From: Megalonaias nervosa
Lineage: Eukaryota > Mollusca > Bivalvia > Unionida > Unionidae
Direction: 5' to 3'
NCBI GenBank assembly: GCA_016617855.1
Contig: JAECUM010013003.1
Span: 1-64,000 of the forward strand
Length of the DNA: 64,000 nt
Within the stretch, counting starts at the first letter, position 1. Every line of letters starts with the position of its first letter. Under the pieces are notes generated by a model. The model worked only from the letters and a program-made list of their open reading frames with translations, was not told the origin of the DNA and ran no database searches. A program made the position numbers and the translations under genes. Below, piece by piece: positions 39,269 to 51,300 of the stretch.

Positions 39269-42200
39269 CTATCGTCTTGGAACCATTTTTTTTATACCAG
39301 CGTGTCCGTACGGTAAAGTGAAGTGATTGGGAAGTCGTACTCGCTTCTGGTACACGATTTGATAGACTTTTTCCAAGGGCCGGCTAACGATTTGGTGTGT
39401 GGGTAAACGTACAATCTTGTGCGGTTCGTGGGTGGTCACTTTAAAATTTCCATCCTCTCCAGACTGCAAGGCTTCTTTCAAGACGCCAAAGTTTACCAGT
39501 CAACTGGTGCGATAATTGAGAGTCCATCCTTTCACTTTGCACTCCGTGTACACTTCTCCTTGAGGGTCACGTATTCGTAGCCGTAATTTTTGGGACCGCC
39601 ACTTGCAAAACTTAGAATCTTGTCGTCGGGATGCTCGTCCGTCCAGGCTCCTAAACGGTCTCCTTCGATGACAGGGTGAGGTTGACCCAGGCGATCGATA
39701 TAGATGCAACTGTCCGTGTCAAAATACAGCACTTCATCTCCTAATAGTTCTAAAGCTTCGTACAGTTTTAAGCGAGCATGGGCTGTCACGTAAGCCGCAA
39801 TGATGACATTTCCAAATTCGTCGGCTTCTACAAAGTCCAGTTCTTCTTCGTAATTGACTAAGATCAAGTCCTCACGAACGACGTCCACGTGTTACACGTA
39901 TTTTGGTTTAGTCGTGAATCATCTGGAAATAGCGGGAAGGTTCTGTCAAATACTCCGTCTTGGGTAAACACGGTCGTCGTGCCATTTTGCCCCACAAACA
40001 ATTCAACATCACTTTGGCAAACGATCGCCTTCCTTCGTTTTTCTCGACGTGGTCTAAAGTGATGCCTTCCTGCTCCCAGTATTTGTCTTTGAATTTTTTT
40101 TGGTCTTCGGGAGTGTGACAGCAGGAAGGATAGCCGCTAGCTTCTTGTTTCAGTTTCAAAAAGGCATTCACGTAGTCTGCAAAAATGCCTTTCTGAGTCT
40201 CGTCGCCCTTGTGGTATTTGTCTGTCTTGGGAAAGTGGTAAATTTCGTACACTTCTAACAATTGGTATCCCAGGTCCAGAGCTTTACACAATTCCACGCT
40301 AACCCACGTTCCCGTCAAGGCGCGTTCTTCCTGAGTGTGGTGACAAGGTTGGTCTTGGTTGCACGTTTCGGCACAAGTACGGCACAAGGGAAACATCAGT
40401 TTTCCTTGGCAATGATGAGGTAAAACGGGATGATACAAGTACGTGGGAGGCAAAACTTTACACTTGATCAATCCTTCGTATTGTCGAATATTGTCCACGT
40501 CAATATGTTCCGTCAGCAATTGTCGGTGCCCTGCGGGAAAGTGGCAATATTTGCACACGTACGGATACAGAGAACACACGTCCAAGTATTTGATTTCCTC
40601 TCCTTTCTCCTCGTCGGCTTGGTATAGGAAACAGGTGGCATTCGTCCGTCCTCCGTACAAACTGTCCCTTGGGTTCAGTGGGTCCACCAGCATGCAGCTT
40701 TCCACGATACGCTTAAACTGGGGATCGGTTTTCAATCGCTGATCGTACTCGTGTTCCCAAATTTCTACCACTTGGTATCCTTGCTCTTCTAACTTCAATC
40801 GTCGCTGACAAGTGGCCTGGTATAAGTCTTCCATGGTTCGTTGTAAAAACTGATTTTTAGTGTTACGTTGAGGGTAGCAGATCGGACATCCGTGAAATAA
40901 GCACCCGTTAAACTCGTACACGATCTTGGGGTTTTCTAAGTCCCAGCCATGTACTGAATACCTTCCGATGGCTTTTTCGCCTCCTCCGTTGCGAGCATGT
41001 TGGATCACTTTGTCTTCCTTGTCACACAAGTAATGTAGCCAGCGTAGGGCTTTGACCGAGTATTGACGTTTGACAAAATTGGTTGTTTGAGGACTGATGA
41101 CAGCTAAGGTGTTTTCGGGCATAAATCGTTGGCGATACACTAAGGAACACTCTTTGGCAATGGTGCAGGCTTCTTTCAAAGGATCGATCCCTCCGTGCTC
41201 CATGAACAGTTCTCGAAATTTTCCACAGCAACGCCGTAAAATGTCCACGTCGGAACGACAATATTTTAACATTTCTTCCTGAAAGTCGAAAGGGTCCGAG
41301 GTGTGAGTCTGGTACCAAGCGTAGAAAGCTTCTCGTTGTTCGGTACGCATGTTGTCGGGGTCGTACTAGTGAGCCTCAGGCAAATGGGGTAGAACGGTGT
41401 GTTGATTGGCTTCGGTATTGAAAAAGTGCGGAGAATAGCCTTTAGCCATTTCTGTCATTCCAAACGTTTTAGGCATGCGACTCAAATGCATGGCCAAGTA
41501 ACTCATCGAATCTTCAAACTGCACTTGAGCCACTTGCATGGAAATGATTTTGGCTCCGTTCAAGTCACTTTCGGACGTTCGGTACTTTGTTCCGTACAGT
41601 ATCTCAACAGAAACTGTCCATCGTATCCCGAGAAATTGTGAGCCATCACCGTGGCATAGCGATGACAATCTCTGTAACGTTCGATGTCTTCTTGGCTCCA
41701 TGTTTCGTTGATAGGGTTTAAGATCCATTGGTCGGAAAAGATGAAATGGCCTTTCTTCGGGTCATTATCTTCTTCTTCATATTTGGATTGGTATTTTTGA
41801 ATGTAGAATTGGTGTTCCAAGTCCACGGTTTGGTGAGAAATGTGACATCGTTTCTTTCCTGAACAGACGTGAGTCTTGGCACTATTGGTACATATGCATT
41901 GTCCACAAGTATAGCACAATCTCAGGAGTTGGGAAGCACATTTCCGCTGTGAACCTTGCTTCTTTAGATGTTGTTGGTAACAGAAAGGGCTGACAAACGT
42001 GCGCTGACAAGCAGAGCAATGCACTCGTTCTTGTCCTTTGTCCAGACAAGGCTTAGAGGCTAAACATCCTGAGCATTTCGATCCGAATGCTTGTGTTGCT
42101 CTCGATTGTTATAGCCATAGTCACATTTCTCACAGTAATAACTGAATGACAGGAATGCAGTGATACTGGTAATGGCATCAAAATGTTCATCGTGATGATA

Positions 42201-43160
42201 GACGTGAATGTATTTTCCGTCTTTGAAATCTTTGCCTCGAAATAACAGAGGTCCGCGCAGTTCTTGATGGTGTACTTTCAAGGTGTAGCGTGGAGCCAAG
42301 ACGTCTTGCAACTTTTGCATTTCAGGAATGCTGCAGGGACTTTCTTTGGATAACCCCGCTTGCTGTAACAGGAGTTCTGCTTCTCTTCGTTGTTTGGCTC
42401 GGCTAGATTTCTGAATAGTTTGCGAGGCTCTTTTCCATTCTGTCGTGTCGTTCTTGTCGGCATACGTTCGTCCCACCACGGTGGCACGGGCTAAACACAT
42501 CTGGTCTTGAGGGTTGTTAATTTGAACAATGCTGCGCTTGATGCTGCAAAGATTGTCTACCAAGATCACCTTTTTACGTCCCTTCCCTTGGGGAAGAGAC
42601 ACGTGGGTCATGAACAGTGTCGCTTTTCCATCGGTGATGTGAAACTTGTCGTTGGATTGTTGTACGTGTTGAATCTTGTCGATGACTTTGGAAGGTGTCA
42701 ATTCTGATGGGCTGCTAAACTCGATCAAAACGGGGGACTTCAAACTGTCGTGATGAATGGAAAGTCTCAAGCGATCGTCTTCTTTGGCTTGACATTGCCG
42801 TTTCAGTGTGGTTAACAAAGAATCCGACACATTGGTGATGAACCCTTCTGCTTTCTCCAACGGTACGTCGGACTTGAAATCTTTAAACTTCACCGTGTAC
42901 GTGTAGGCCGTAGTTCTAAATTTTCTAGAGGAGCGTTTGTCCGTCTCTCGAATGTGGTAGTACTTTTCAGGGTTTACTGGTAGTGATGGACTTTGACTGA
43001 GTGTAGACTCTCTGGGCTTAGATTCTGGTTCACTCATCTCATCTTCAAAATCGCTTGTATGAATTTGAGCCAAGACTTCAGCTACTGTGCGAGGCGATAA
43101 ATCACGTTTCTGCCTCTTACTTTCTTCTCCTTTCTTTACGAAATGATGCGATCGTTTCAT
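39269..43160 (-). pseudogene. Protein-primed family-B DNA polymerase (E2)
   Basis: ATG 43160 (MKRSHHFVKKGEESKRQ). Open for 366 codons to 42060, a frameshift near 42085, then a deletion of about 60 codons that removes exonuclease motif I near 41740. Stop TAG at 41367 is private. The next frame is open for 480 codons (41350-39908) and holds motif A (LDVCSLYPYV) and motif B (KVMLNCLWGKMA); motif C (YFDTDSCIYID) is at about 39700-39735 after the shared TAA at 39908. The shared TGA is at 39501. The C-terminus differs from E1. Large blocks are better preserved than in E1. Confidence 0.93.
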
Positions 43161-43295
43161 CTTGACTGCAAAAAGTCAAATGACTACATTTGATACGCCA
43201 TGGACCCCTATATATCCATGTCAGGCTCAGTGTATATAGAAAGGGCTGGTGCCTTCCCTCTCAGTATTCATTTCGCTCTCAAGCCGACCAGCACG

Positions 43296-43739
43296 TTGGA
43301 AGAACCCACCCAGATCGAACTTCTGATTAGAGCTTTGCGAGGTGTCATACGAAAGTTTTCTTCAGACAAGCCGACGGACTACTCTCCCTCCTTTCGAGAT
43401 AAAAGTCAAGATACTTGCTATACCTGTCAGAAGAAAGGGCATTGGGGTACAAAATGTCCAGACCGTCAAAAAAGCAAGACCAGTGTCAAAAGAGACAAAA
43501 GTCAAGATACCTTTTATCATTTTCAAGAGAAAGGACATTGGTCTTCAGATTGCCCTAAGAAACAACAGGAGCAGGAGGAGGAAGAAGAAAACGAGGTGCC
43601 CTCGGCAAATGAAGAACCCCGTCACGTTCAGAAAGAGAAGACAGAAAAGAAAAGAAGACGAGAAAAATGTGAGGAAGAAGAAGAAGAAGAAGAGGAAAAA
43701 AGTGTCAAAGTGAAGAAATTGAAAAAACAGAGAGAGTGA
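43296..43739 (+). pseudogene. Gene C (E2): zinc-knuckle protein, start codon lost
   Basis: The E1 ATG is TTG here (43296), although an in-frame ATG upstream at 43200 could substitute. First knuckle CYTCQKKGHWGTKC is complete; the second, FYHFQEKGHWSSDC, has lost both leading cysteines. The tail is long, acidic then Lys-rich. Divergent from the polymerase. Confidence 0.72.
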
Positions 43740-43975
43740 CAGAAAAAAGACACAGAAGAAGTCTATGAACTTTTAAAAAGTGTTGTGTTGTGTTATGTTG
43801 TGATATTGAATTGTAAATATTTGTACCAGAATAGACCAGACTGAAAAAAACGTAAGTGTCTCTTGGTTTTGATTGTTTAGAATAATAAGGACCTACACTC
43901 ATACACTCACAACAGGTGCATCATAGGGTTAAAGAAGGGATTTTGAGTTTTAATTGATTTTGGCAAAATGAATAG
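43740..43975. other. Spacer between convergent genes C and B
   Basis: AT-rich, no gene. It contains the ATTTTGGCAAAATG block (about 43958-43972), the inverted form of the conserved sequence found downstream of the stem-loops. Confidence 0.5.
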
Positions 43976-44015
43976 TCTCTCTTTTCGAAAGAAGTGAGTG
44001 GCCCTGAAAAGGACC
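43976..44015 (-). terminator. Histone-type stem-loop and HDE after gene B (E2)
   Basis: Minus strand GGTCCT, loop TTTC, AGGGCC (44015-44000; one T-G wobble), followed by ACTCAC and TTCGAAAAGAGAG (43988-43976). Better preserved than the E1 copy. Confidence 0.82.
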
Positions 44016-44047
44016 ATTGGGTGTTTTTTTTTTTCCTTAGAACAAAC

Positions 44048-44680
44048 TCAGGAACGAGAAGCAATCCGCTTTAACTGCCTTAAGCCTTTGCCACGGCCAA
44101 CGCCTACTTCTGGACTTGCTCCTGTCAATGATTTAGTAGAAATCACTAGGGGTGGTATCTCTGGTGTAGTAACAGGGTTAGGCTGTTTGGCTCGGGAAGG
44201 TCTTTTTCTCTTAGGTCGTAATAAAGAAGTCTGATACATTTGTTTCAGACTTCTTAACTCGGCCAAAATGTCCAAGAGTACCGTTACCGTTTGACTTTCA
44301 CTGTTCTCCTTCTCTTCTAGCCTTTGTTTCTTCTGTACTGCTTCTTCTTCCTGTCGTTTCCTTCTTGCCTCTTCTTCTCGCTGTTGCTGTTCAAGGAGAA
44401 ATGCTTGTTCTGCCTCTTTCTGCTGCTGTAAAAATTTCTCCAATTCTTCTTTCTGTCTTTGTTTAAAATCGTCGACGTGTGGTAAAGAAGGAGAAAGTGG
44501 AGAAGGTACTGGTACCGGAACAAATTCTTGCGAAGAAGAGAAAAAATCTACTAAATCCCAGTTGAAATCAACCTCTTCTGGAAGTAGCGCTGTGTTAACT
44601 TTGGTAGCCACTGCTATGCCATCGCTTTTCGTCTCCACAGCCGGTGCACCCCAATTCATTGTCTTCTTAGTTTCCGTCAT
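44048..44680 (-). CDS. Gene B (E2): coiled-coil accessory protein, 210 aa
   Basis: Intact from ATG 44680. N-terminus MTETKKTMNWGAPAVETKSD, acidic LLPEEVDFNWDLVDFFSSS, then a Pro/Ser linker, a Gln/Glu/Lys coiled coil (about residues 70-130), VLLDILAELRSLKQMYQTSL and a basic Pro-rich tail ending RIASRS. Shares its upstream region with gene A on the other strand. No known domain; nuclear regulatory or structural roles are both open. Confidence 0.75.
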   Translation of the reverse strand: MTETKKTMNWGAPAVETKSDGIAVATKVNTALLPEEVDFNWDLVDFFSSSQEFVPVPVPSPLSPSLPHVDDFKQRQKEELEKFLQQQKEAEQAFLLEQQQREEEARRKRQEEEAVQKKQRLEEKENSESQTVTVLLDILAELRSLKQMYQTSLLRPKRKRPSRAKQPNPVTTPEIPPLVISTKSLTGASPEVGVGRGKGLRQLKRIASRS

Positions 44681-44912
44681 GTTTCACAAAACAATGTCGC
44701 ATCGATTCACTGCGCACAGACGCTAGCGCACCTATATAGGGAATGTGACGTCACAGGTAGCTCTCTTCGGATTGGAAGACAGACTCCGCGAAGTGACTGA
44801 ATTTTGTAACGCGTGTTGGGATTGGTGGACAATTTCAATCCGTTTCGATCCGGTCTTCCACTATAAATAAACGCGGTTCACTTCATTCCCTTCACCTGTT
44901 CTCGTCACAAAG
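44681..44912. promoter_or_regulatory. Bidirectional promoter of genes A and B with CRE site
   Basis: CCTATATAGG (44731-44740) serves gene B on the minus strand and ACTATAAATAAACG (44860) serves gene A on the plus strand. A perfect TGACGTCA lies between them at 44746-44753. Confidence 0.65.
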
Positions 44913-45164
44913 ATGTGGACCAACGTTGAATCGTCTACTTTCGTATCGTCGTTGTTTTTCCGTACGGACTTACCCATGTATGTCAGATCAGCATGGAGAA
45001 TCGTTAGGATCACCGAGACAAGCATTTGGAAAAGAAGGACTTATGTGGAAAGACAAGGCTGTCTGAAGAGAGTTCTGGTTTATGGACCAGAGATTAGACG
45101 AAGTTTGAGGAAGAGAAGAAGACCTATGCGATCCCTCTATGTTAACGGAATGGTGTTAACATAA
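44913..45164 (+). CDS. Gene A: small basic protein (83 aa), E2 only
   Basis: MWTNVESSTFVSSLFFRTDL followed by an Arg-rich second half (SIWKRRTYVERQG, RRSLRKRRRPMRSLY). TATA box about 50 bases upstream and a histone-type stem-loop 9 bases after the stop at 45164, so the transcription unit is complete and compact. Outermost gene of the element. Small, basic and histone-like in 3' end, but no histone fold is visible. Function unknown. Confidence 0.65.
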   Translation: MWTNVESSTFVSSLFFRTDLPMYVRSAWRIVRITETSIWKRRTYVERQGCLKRVLVYGPEIRRSLRKRRRPMRSLYVNGMVLT

Positions 45165-45172
45165 CAAACAAC

Positions 45173-45210
45173 GGCCATTTTCAGGGCCACTCCATTGCCT
45201 CGAAAAGATA
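45173..45210 (+). terminator. Histone-type stem-loop and HDE after gene A
   Basis: GGCCAT, loop TTTC, AGGGCC at 45173-45188 (one mismatch), then ACTCCA and CCTCGAAAAGATA at 45198. Its downstream flank is the start of the terminal repeat, also found after gene W. Confidence 0.78.
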
Positions 45211-45675
45211 TTAATTCTTTCTTGCCTAAAAATTTTTTTTTATTCGATTTTATAATTTGTGTAGATATTTATTCTCTCTTCCCTACAAAATTTGTTTAGT
45301 CGATTTTATAATTTGTGTAGGGTAGATTGATGTTCATCAATCTATGGGGAAAAAAAGAATATATAAAACATACTCTACTAAAACACGAACGCGACTGATT
45401 CGTATTTGTCTATAGCAATGACACAGGTGGCATGACGTCACAGTACTACCTTGCTACATTGTTGCCAATGACCAGTACCGTGACGTCACCCTACCTGTTC
45501 CATTCCTCTTGGCGCTATACAGGCCCAGCGTGTGCTAGTCGCTAATAAAAAATTACCATTGGAGCCATAGTGCCCCAGGCTGATTTTTTGGGCCTATAAA
45601 TCGGAGGGCCATAGTGCCCCAGGCTGATTTTCCTTCTTTGGCATGATGAGGGCTATGGTGCCCCACTACACTACT
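45197..45675. repeat. E2 right terminal inverted repeat
   Basis: Pairs with 25879-26346. Contains ATTGATGTTCATCAAT (45327), TGACGTCA at 45433 and 45481, and tandem GCCCCAGGCTGATTTT copies at about 45571 and 45618. Ends ACACTACT at 45675. Both terminal repeats start inside the last gene's 3' signal, so gene A and gene W have the same 3' end sequence. Confidence 0.85.
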
Positions 45676-45785
45676 CACATTAACTTGATTGTTAGCTGTC
45701 GCTGTATCTTCTTTCTCCGTCGTGGTTCTGTCGGGTGGTACACGGGCATCTTTGCTTGTCTCTCTACAGCGCCTCAATACTTTTG

Positions 45786-46962
45786 TGAGGCGCCGTAGCG
45801 GACAAAAGCTGGTCCAATGAGAAAGCTACAGCTGAAGTCTCGATGTCGTATGTCGAGAAATCCAATATCACGTGTGGATCAAATTGCATGTCCTTAAAGT
45901 TCCATTTTTTAGATCGAGATTTTAGATTTTATATGTTGAGTTATACAGTGGTGGTTTAAAGTTATATTTCCTGTGTCGACGTTTTACAGTGTATATTTTA
46001 AATTACACAGCGGTGGTTGAAATTTCAATATCATATGTCGAGAATCCCTAATTCACACGTTGTATGTAAGTGTTTGTGATGAAAGTTCCATTTCATATGG
46101 CGAGTATTTAGATTTCATCTGTTGAATTTCGCAGCAACGAGAAGCAGCCTCCTTGTTAAAAAATAACGCGGTCCGTTCACGAGAGCGACATCTAGCGAAG
46201 AAATTCATAGTAATTCTCGACCTGTGAATGGTAACTATCAAACTGTAAATGCATGAAATTTAATGGCGCCTCATAATTGAATACACGAATGATGTATCTT
46301 AATACTCGAAATTATTTTGAATTGTTAAAGTGGACAATGTGTAATATTACCTTTAACACCAACACATCATTTCAGCATATAAAAATAGCAATTCTAACAA
46401 GCACAATAAAATGTCCAACCACCGCTGTGTAATTCCAAAGATACAATCTAAAAACTCAGCGTACGAAATGGAACTTTCAGCACAATCAATGTGATTCAAC
46501 ATGTTAAACTGAAACTCTCGACATACGACTTTAACATTTCAACAACCGCCTTGTAATTCAGAAGATACAATCTAAAAACTCGACATTGGACATCGAATTT
46601 TCAACCAGCGCTGTGTAGATTCAACAGATGAAATCTAAATACTCAATATATGAAATGGAACTTTCAACATAAACTCGTTGAACCAATAAGTAAATTAGCA
46701 ATTCTTGACTTATGACATTGAAATTTCAACCACCGCCGTGTAATTCAAACGGCACAATCTAAAACCTCGACATAGAAAATATAACTTTCAAGCACTACTG
46801 TTTAATTCAACAGATACAGTCTAAAATCTAGATCTAGAAAATGGAACTTTACGAATAAGCATTTCTGATACAACACGTGAAATTGGAATTCTGGACATAT
46901 GACATTAAAATTTCAACGGCAGCGTCCTGACTGGACCAGCTTTTGTCCGCTACGGCGCCTCA
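45786..46962. mobile_element. Foldback-type non-autonomous DNA transposon (1.18 kb)
   Basis: 31-bp terminal inverted repeats: TGAGGCGCCGTAGCGGACAA onwards at 45786-45816 and its reverse complement at 46932-46962. Inside, units of about 60-85 bp (ACACAGCGGTGGTTGAAATT in the left arm, the inverse CCACCGCTGTGTAATTC in the right arm) are arranged in opposite orientation around a centre near 46140-46300. No open frame of note. No clear target duplication. Confidence 0.8.
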
Positions 46963-48368
46963 TACACTCTCTCTTTGTCTTTATATTTGGGAAATTTGAT
47001 GATCGTTGGTCTTAGGTTTTATTTTTGATCATAGCCGATGGCCTATTTAAAGTATTATTCTCTCCAAATTTAGTCAAGAACATATATCGTATAAACGTAA
47101 TAGATTTTTCAGTATCCTCCCATTTCCCTCCCCGATTTTCAGGTACATCATAAAACACTTAAATCTCTCAACGGGAATAGGCCTCATGCTGCCCTAGTTT
47201 CTGCTCATTGGCCTGCAGCCATGTTACCGTTCCATTAACTGTCTCAGTCAGGTTCTCAGTCTTCTTGTTCAGGACCATATTCATTTTTATTTTTCAGTTC
47301 ATCTTTGGAACATTTAGTAGAAATAAACCTTTCATAAAGTTTTCATGCTCGAATCCATCGTTTCGGCCGTCTCTGTATCTCATATCTCCCCTACCTGCGA
47401 ACAGTATACTCCAATTCCGTGAAGTCTGACTCCAAGCCACTCATTACATGGGTTTGTACATGTAATTAACTTTCTCTGCTTACACTTTCATTCTAAATAG
47501 AACCATTTTTTTTTTTTTTTCTCGCTTTCATCTTATTGTTTACGCATATTTGAGATGTTCACGAGGATAATTTTACATTTACCAAAACCAACGTTTGTGT
47601 TGTCAGTATAAAGATCGTATATTTAGGAAATTCTAATGACACCAATTGGAATCAGACACAATTACTTTTACTATATATTCTCTACATTTGTTTCTCAGTA
47701 CTGAACTTTCCTTGTGTCCAAATGATAATAAATTATATCTTATTCTGAAGTATCTTCAAAGATGAACTCACGGTGAAGTTCTTGTCATGGGTTATAGGGC
47801 ATTTTTTGAGAGGCTTGACTATAAACAAAGCACCGTACATTGGGGCACAGATTTCACTTCCGGATCGTCATCAATGTCTCATTACTCACTGTGCACTGTC
47901 GCCGAAATACACACAGACAACCACGCCATAATGCTCAAATTGTAAAGAATAAACAATTACCTTCAAATCAGCACCAAGAATGCATCAATCTAACTCTTCT
48001 ATCGCCACCAAACGGAGACAGAAAAAAAAATGCTCTGAAAATATTCAGGGACTACATTCGTGGGTACTGAAACGGAACTAATAATTGGGATCTGATTCCA
48101 ATTATCGAGACTAATAGATTGTGTTGAACCGGAAGTAGTATCACAAAGGTCGGAAGCTGAATTGCTACTCCCTTCGAGAGATGCATTATTAAAATTTGTT
48201 TCGGACTAAATTAGATGCGAATGCAAAGGAGGCACACAATCAAAAGATTTTCATTCATGTATAAGGAGAGTATTTTGCATCAATTTCAAATGATAGGATA
48301 AATGAATGGGCGGATGAAAATGAATGACTTGACGAATAATAAGCCGGTTTTAGATAGTATACTTATAT
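46963..48368. other. Intergenic sequence, nothing recognised
   Basis: AT-rich DNA without long open frames, conserved motifs or repeats with other parts of the window. A T-run at 47506-47520 is the only low-complexity feature. Confidence 0.5.
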
Positions 48369-51300
48369 TATAAGACAAGATAAGAATTCTTTATTTCAGA
48401 CGACATAGCCCATACATCTAAATCAAAATTTAGATAGAAAGTAGAAGTATTTTCAACATAAAGATCATAGATATCTTATGTACAAGTATACAGACACATC
48501 TACAACAATGGACTGTCCCCTGCATTGTTAAGAATGAAATTATGTAGCACCTTTAAAGAGGAATTTGTTCCATCTACCAATAATACAAGAATTTAGATGA
48601 ATGTCATAGTTCCACAGAGATTTAAAGATACTGTTCTTACTATTAGATATTCTTGTCATCATTGAGAACATATACTTTCTCATTACTTCATTAAATTTGA
48701 ATACGTTATAATTTACAAACAAGTTGGAGGCACTGTTCCATCTTGAAAGGCTTAAAAGAAAACGAAGACTATTATTGTAACCAATAACTAGTTTTCGTTT
48801 AATATATTCGCTAAAGTTTGTCCGCAGAGGAGCACAATACATTGTGCTGCAATAAGATTTGAATAATCTAATTTTGATATTCAATGAACATTTCTTAAAT
48901 TTACGTAGAAACATGTTTGTTCGAGTACACAAAAACCTGTAATGTCTCATCATATCTCCATCATCTAACTAACTGGCTTTTAAAATATGACCCAAATACG
49001 TATAACTGTTGACATACATAAGAGTATGACCGTTAAGATGTACCGGGTGAGGAAATGGTCATTTGAAAGAAATTGACTGAAAGACCACGCATACCGATTT
49101 TTGTGTATTGTAGATGATATTTTTCTCTAATGCATATTGTTCACATATCTATAATAATTTCATTAAACCTGCGATAGAAGGACTTATCAATGATATATGA
49201 TCAGCAAATCTAAAAATTTTAAAAATGGTACATTTGGTGGCAGATGTAACCCCATGTGGCACTGACCCAGTTTACGATTAAACTCGTCTATATATATATT
49301 AAATAACAAAGGGGAAAGAACACCTCCCTGCCTCACCCCTAATGGTTACATGGAAAGAGTTGGATATTACACTTCCCCAGCGCACATAGTACAACTGTTT
49401 GCCATACCAGTTAACTAAAGTATGAACTATGCTGACAGGTATTTGAATATGAAGCAATTTTTATAAAGAGTGTCCAATGATTGACCCTATCAAATGCCTT
49501 ACTAGCGTCCAAAAAGCATGCAAACACTGGGCTGACATGTTCTACATAATAGCTGACAGTTTCCTTAAAGGCACAGAGGCATAAATCTTTTGAATGCTGC
49601 TTTTTGAACTGATTATCGGAGATTCTGACTTCACATCTTTGTAGTATGATGCATTCAAATATTTTTGAAATAGTTGTCGTAAGAGCTATTGTTCTATAGT
49701 TCTTTTAGTCTGTCAGCTTACCAATTTTGCTTTTCAGTAGCGGTATAATTTTAACTTTTGTGAAATCATCTGGAACAGAGTTATGTACAAAGATACAATC
49801 AAATAAAATCATCAAAAGGACATAAAGTTTAGTATCTGAAATTATTAAAATGTTCTACATATAAAAAATCTGATCCTGGACATTTACCTCCTTTTTGTCT
49901 TGTTATTGCAAGTTGGATCTCAGTGTGATTACTTCAATACGAGCAGAGGATGTATTCAACGCTGAAAAAAACACACTTCTTATTCGATTCATTCTTAATA
50001 CTATTGAGTAAGTCTTCAAAATGAGTTTTTCCATATGTTGCATATATTATTTTGACCATGGTTCCATCAGTGCAGATTGGTAGCCTATTGAAAGTCGTCG
50101 TAGCATTTTGTTTAACTTGCTTCCAGAATTCACGTTGGTCGAAATTTTCAAATTTTAGGGCTAGCGAGTTTGTTCTATGTTTTACTTCTTCCTTCTTATA
50201 TAATCTAAGAGCATACTTAAAGTGTACTCTTGTTTGGCGCAATTGATTACTGAGATGGTAATGACGAGGTTTACCGTTATCACGCCACGTAATGTATGCA
50301 TTTCGTGCAAATTCGTACAGTTCTTTGACACAGTCATTCCAGTCTGGTATAACCCGGTGACCGCGTTTGGATTCACTAGTCAAGCCTTTACCGGAGTTGG
50401 ACAAAGTTTTTACCATATCTGTGTTTAATCCATTAATCTGTTTCATATGACCTGATTATTACAGCCATGATCATTACAGACAGCAGCACAATGTGAGATT
50501 TCTATCTTGTTTAATAAGAATGCAGATGTCTGAGTACAATTCAGTTTTTCGTCAGCAGTAAGGTCTGACCAATTGATATTGTATTTCAAATTTAAGAGTT
50601 CACTGGGGCAAGAATAAAATCTAGGAAGCAGATAAGCATTTATAGTCATTAAAGTAGGACGATTGTGGGACCTTACGAGGGTGTGCATTATTCTCATATC
50701 ACTTATGGCGGAATGAGCAGATTGTGTAGAGACACAAATGATCCAACCAAGAGACTGTATTGTGCGAGTCACTGAGATAAGTAAAATTTGTTGTGTGGTC
50801 TAATATTAGTTTTAAGTCCGATATAATATAACTATAATCATCACAAAATAGACGAAGTTCATCTCCAAAGGGAGTCGTTTTGAGCGTATTAGTATTCCAA
50901 TCTCCTATTACATAAATATTTATAGTATTAGCATTTTCTATAATAGAATTAATTTTGTCCAAATAATCTACGATTTCCCCAAATTTTTCCGCGAGATCAC
51001 AAGGTAAATAAACATTGACAAAAAGCAAGGAGGAACCCCCTGTCTTGGTAGTAATATTTATTAATCAGGGATCATCGAAGTGTTGTACTTCTATAATACT
51101 TGCAAGAGATCTACGGTATAATACCCCGACACCTTCGTAAGGTTGACCTGTACGAATGTCGTTAGAAGATTCAATCGGCGACTCCCCTGATCCATAAAAC
51201 TTCGAATGAGATGACATGAGACATCGTATGAGAGACAGTCTAACTCACTGTCGAATAGACACAATTCTTGCAAGAAACAAATGTCGGAAGTATCACATAA

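Larger units (their letters stand above)
25879..45675 (-). mobile_element. E2: inverted second copy of the Polinton/adintovirus-like provirus
   Basis: 19.8 kb, flanked by terminal inverted repeats: AGTAGTATAGTG at 25879 and the reverse complement of AGTAGTGTAGTG ending at 45675. Same gene set as E1 in the opposite orientation, plus gene A and a second BIR gene that E1 lacks. It lacks gene F2, gene U, the protease C-terminal half and polymerase exonuclease motif I. The six bases next to each end (GGCTAA and CACATT) do not form a target duplication, so the insertion site has been altered or the ends are not original partners. Confidence 0.92.

Noticed and set aside
5308..45675. Inverted pair as a fold-back assembly artefact
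   Set aside because: The arms differ by many substitutions, private stops and large private indels, and E1 lacks one terminus. An artefact would give near-identical arms. Long reads would settle it.
25873..45681. Six-base target-site duplication around E2
   Set aside because: The flanks are GGCTAA and CACATT, not matching; no duplication could be claimed.
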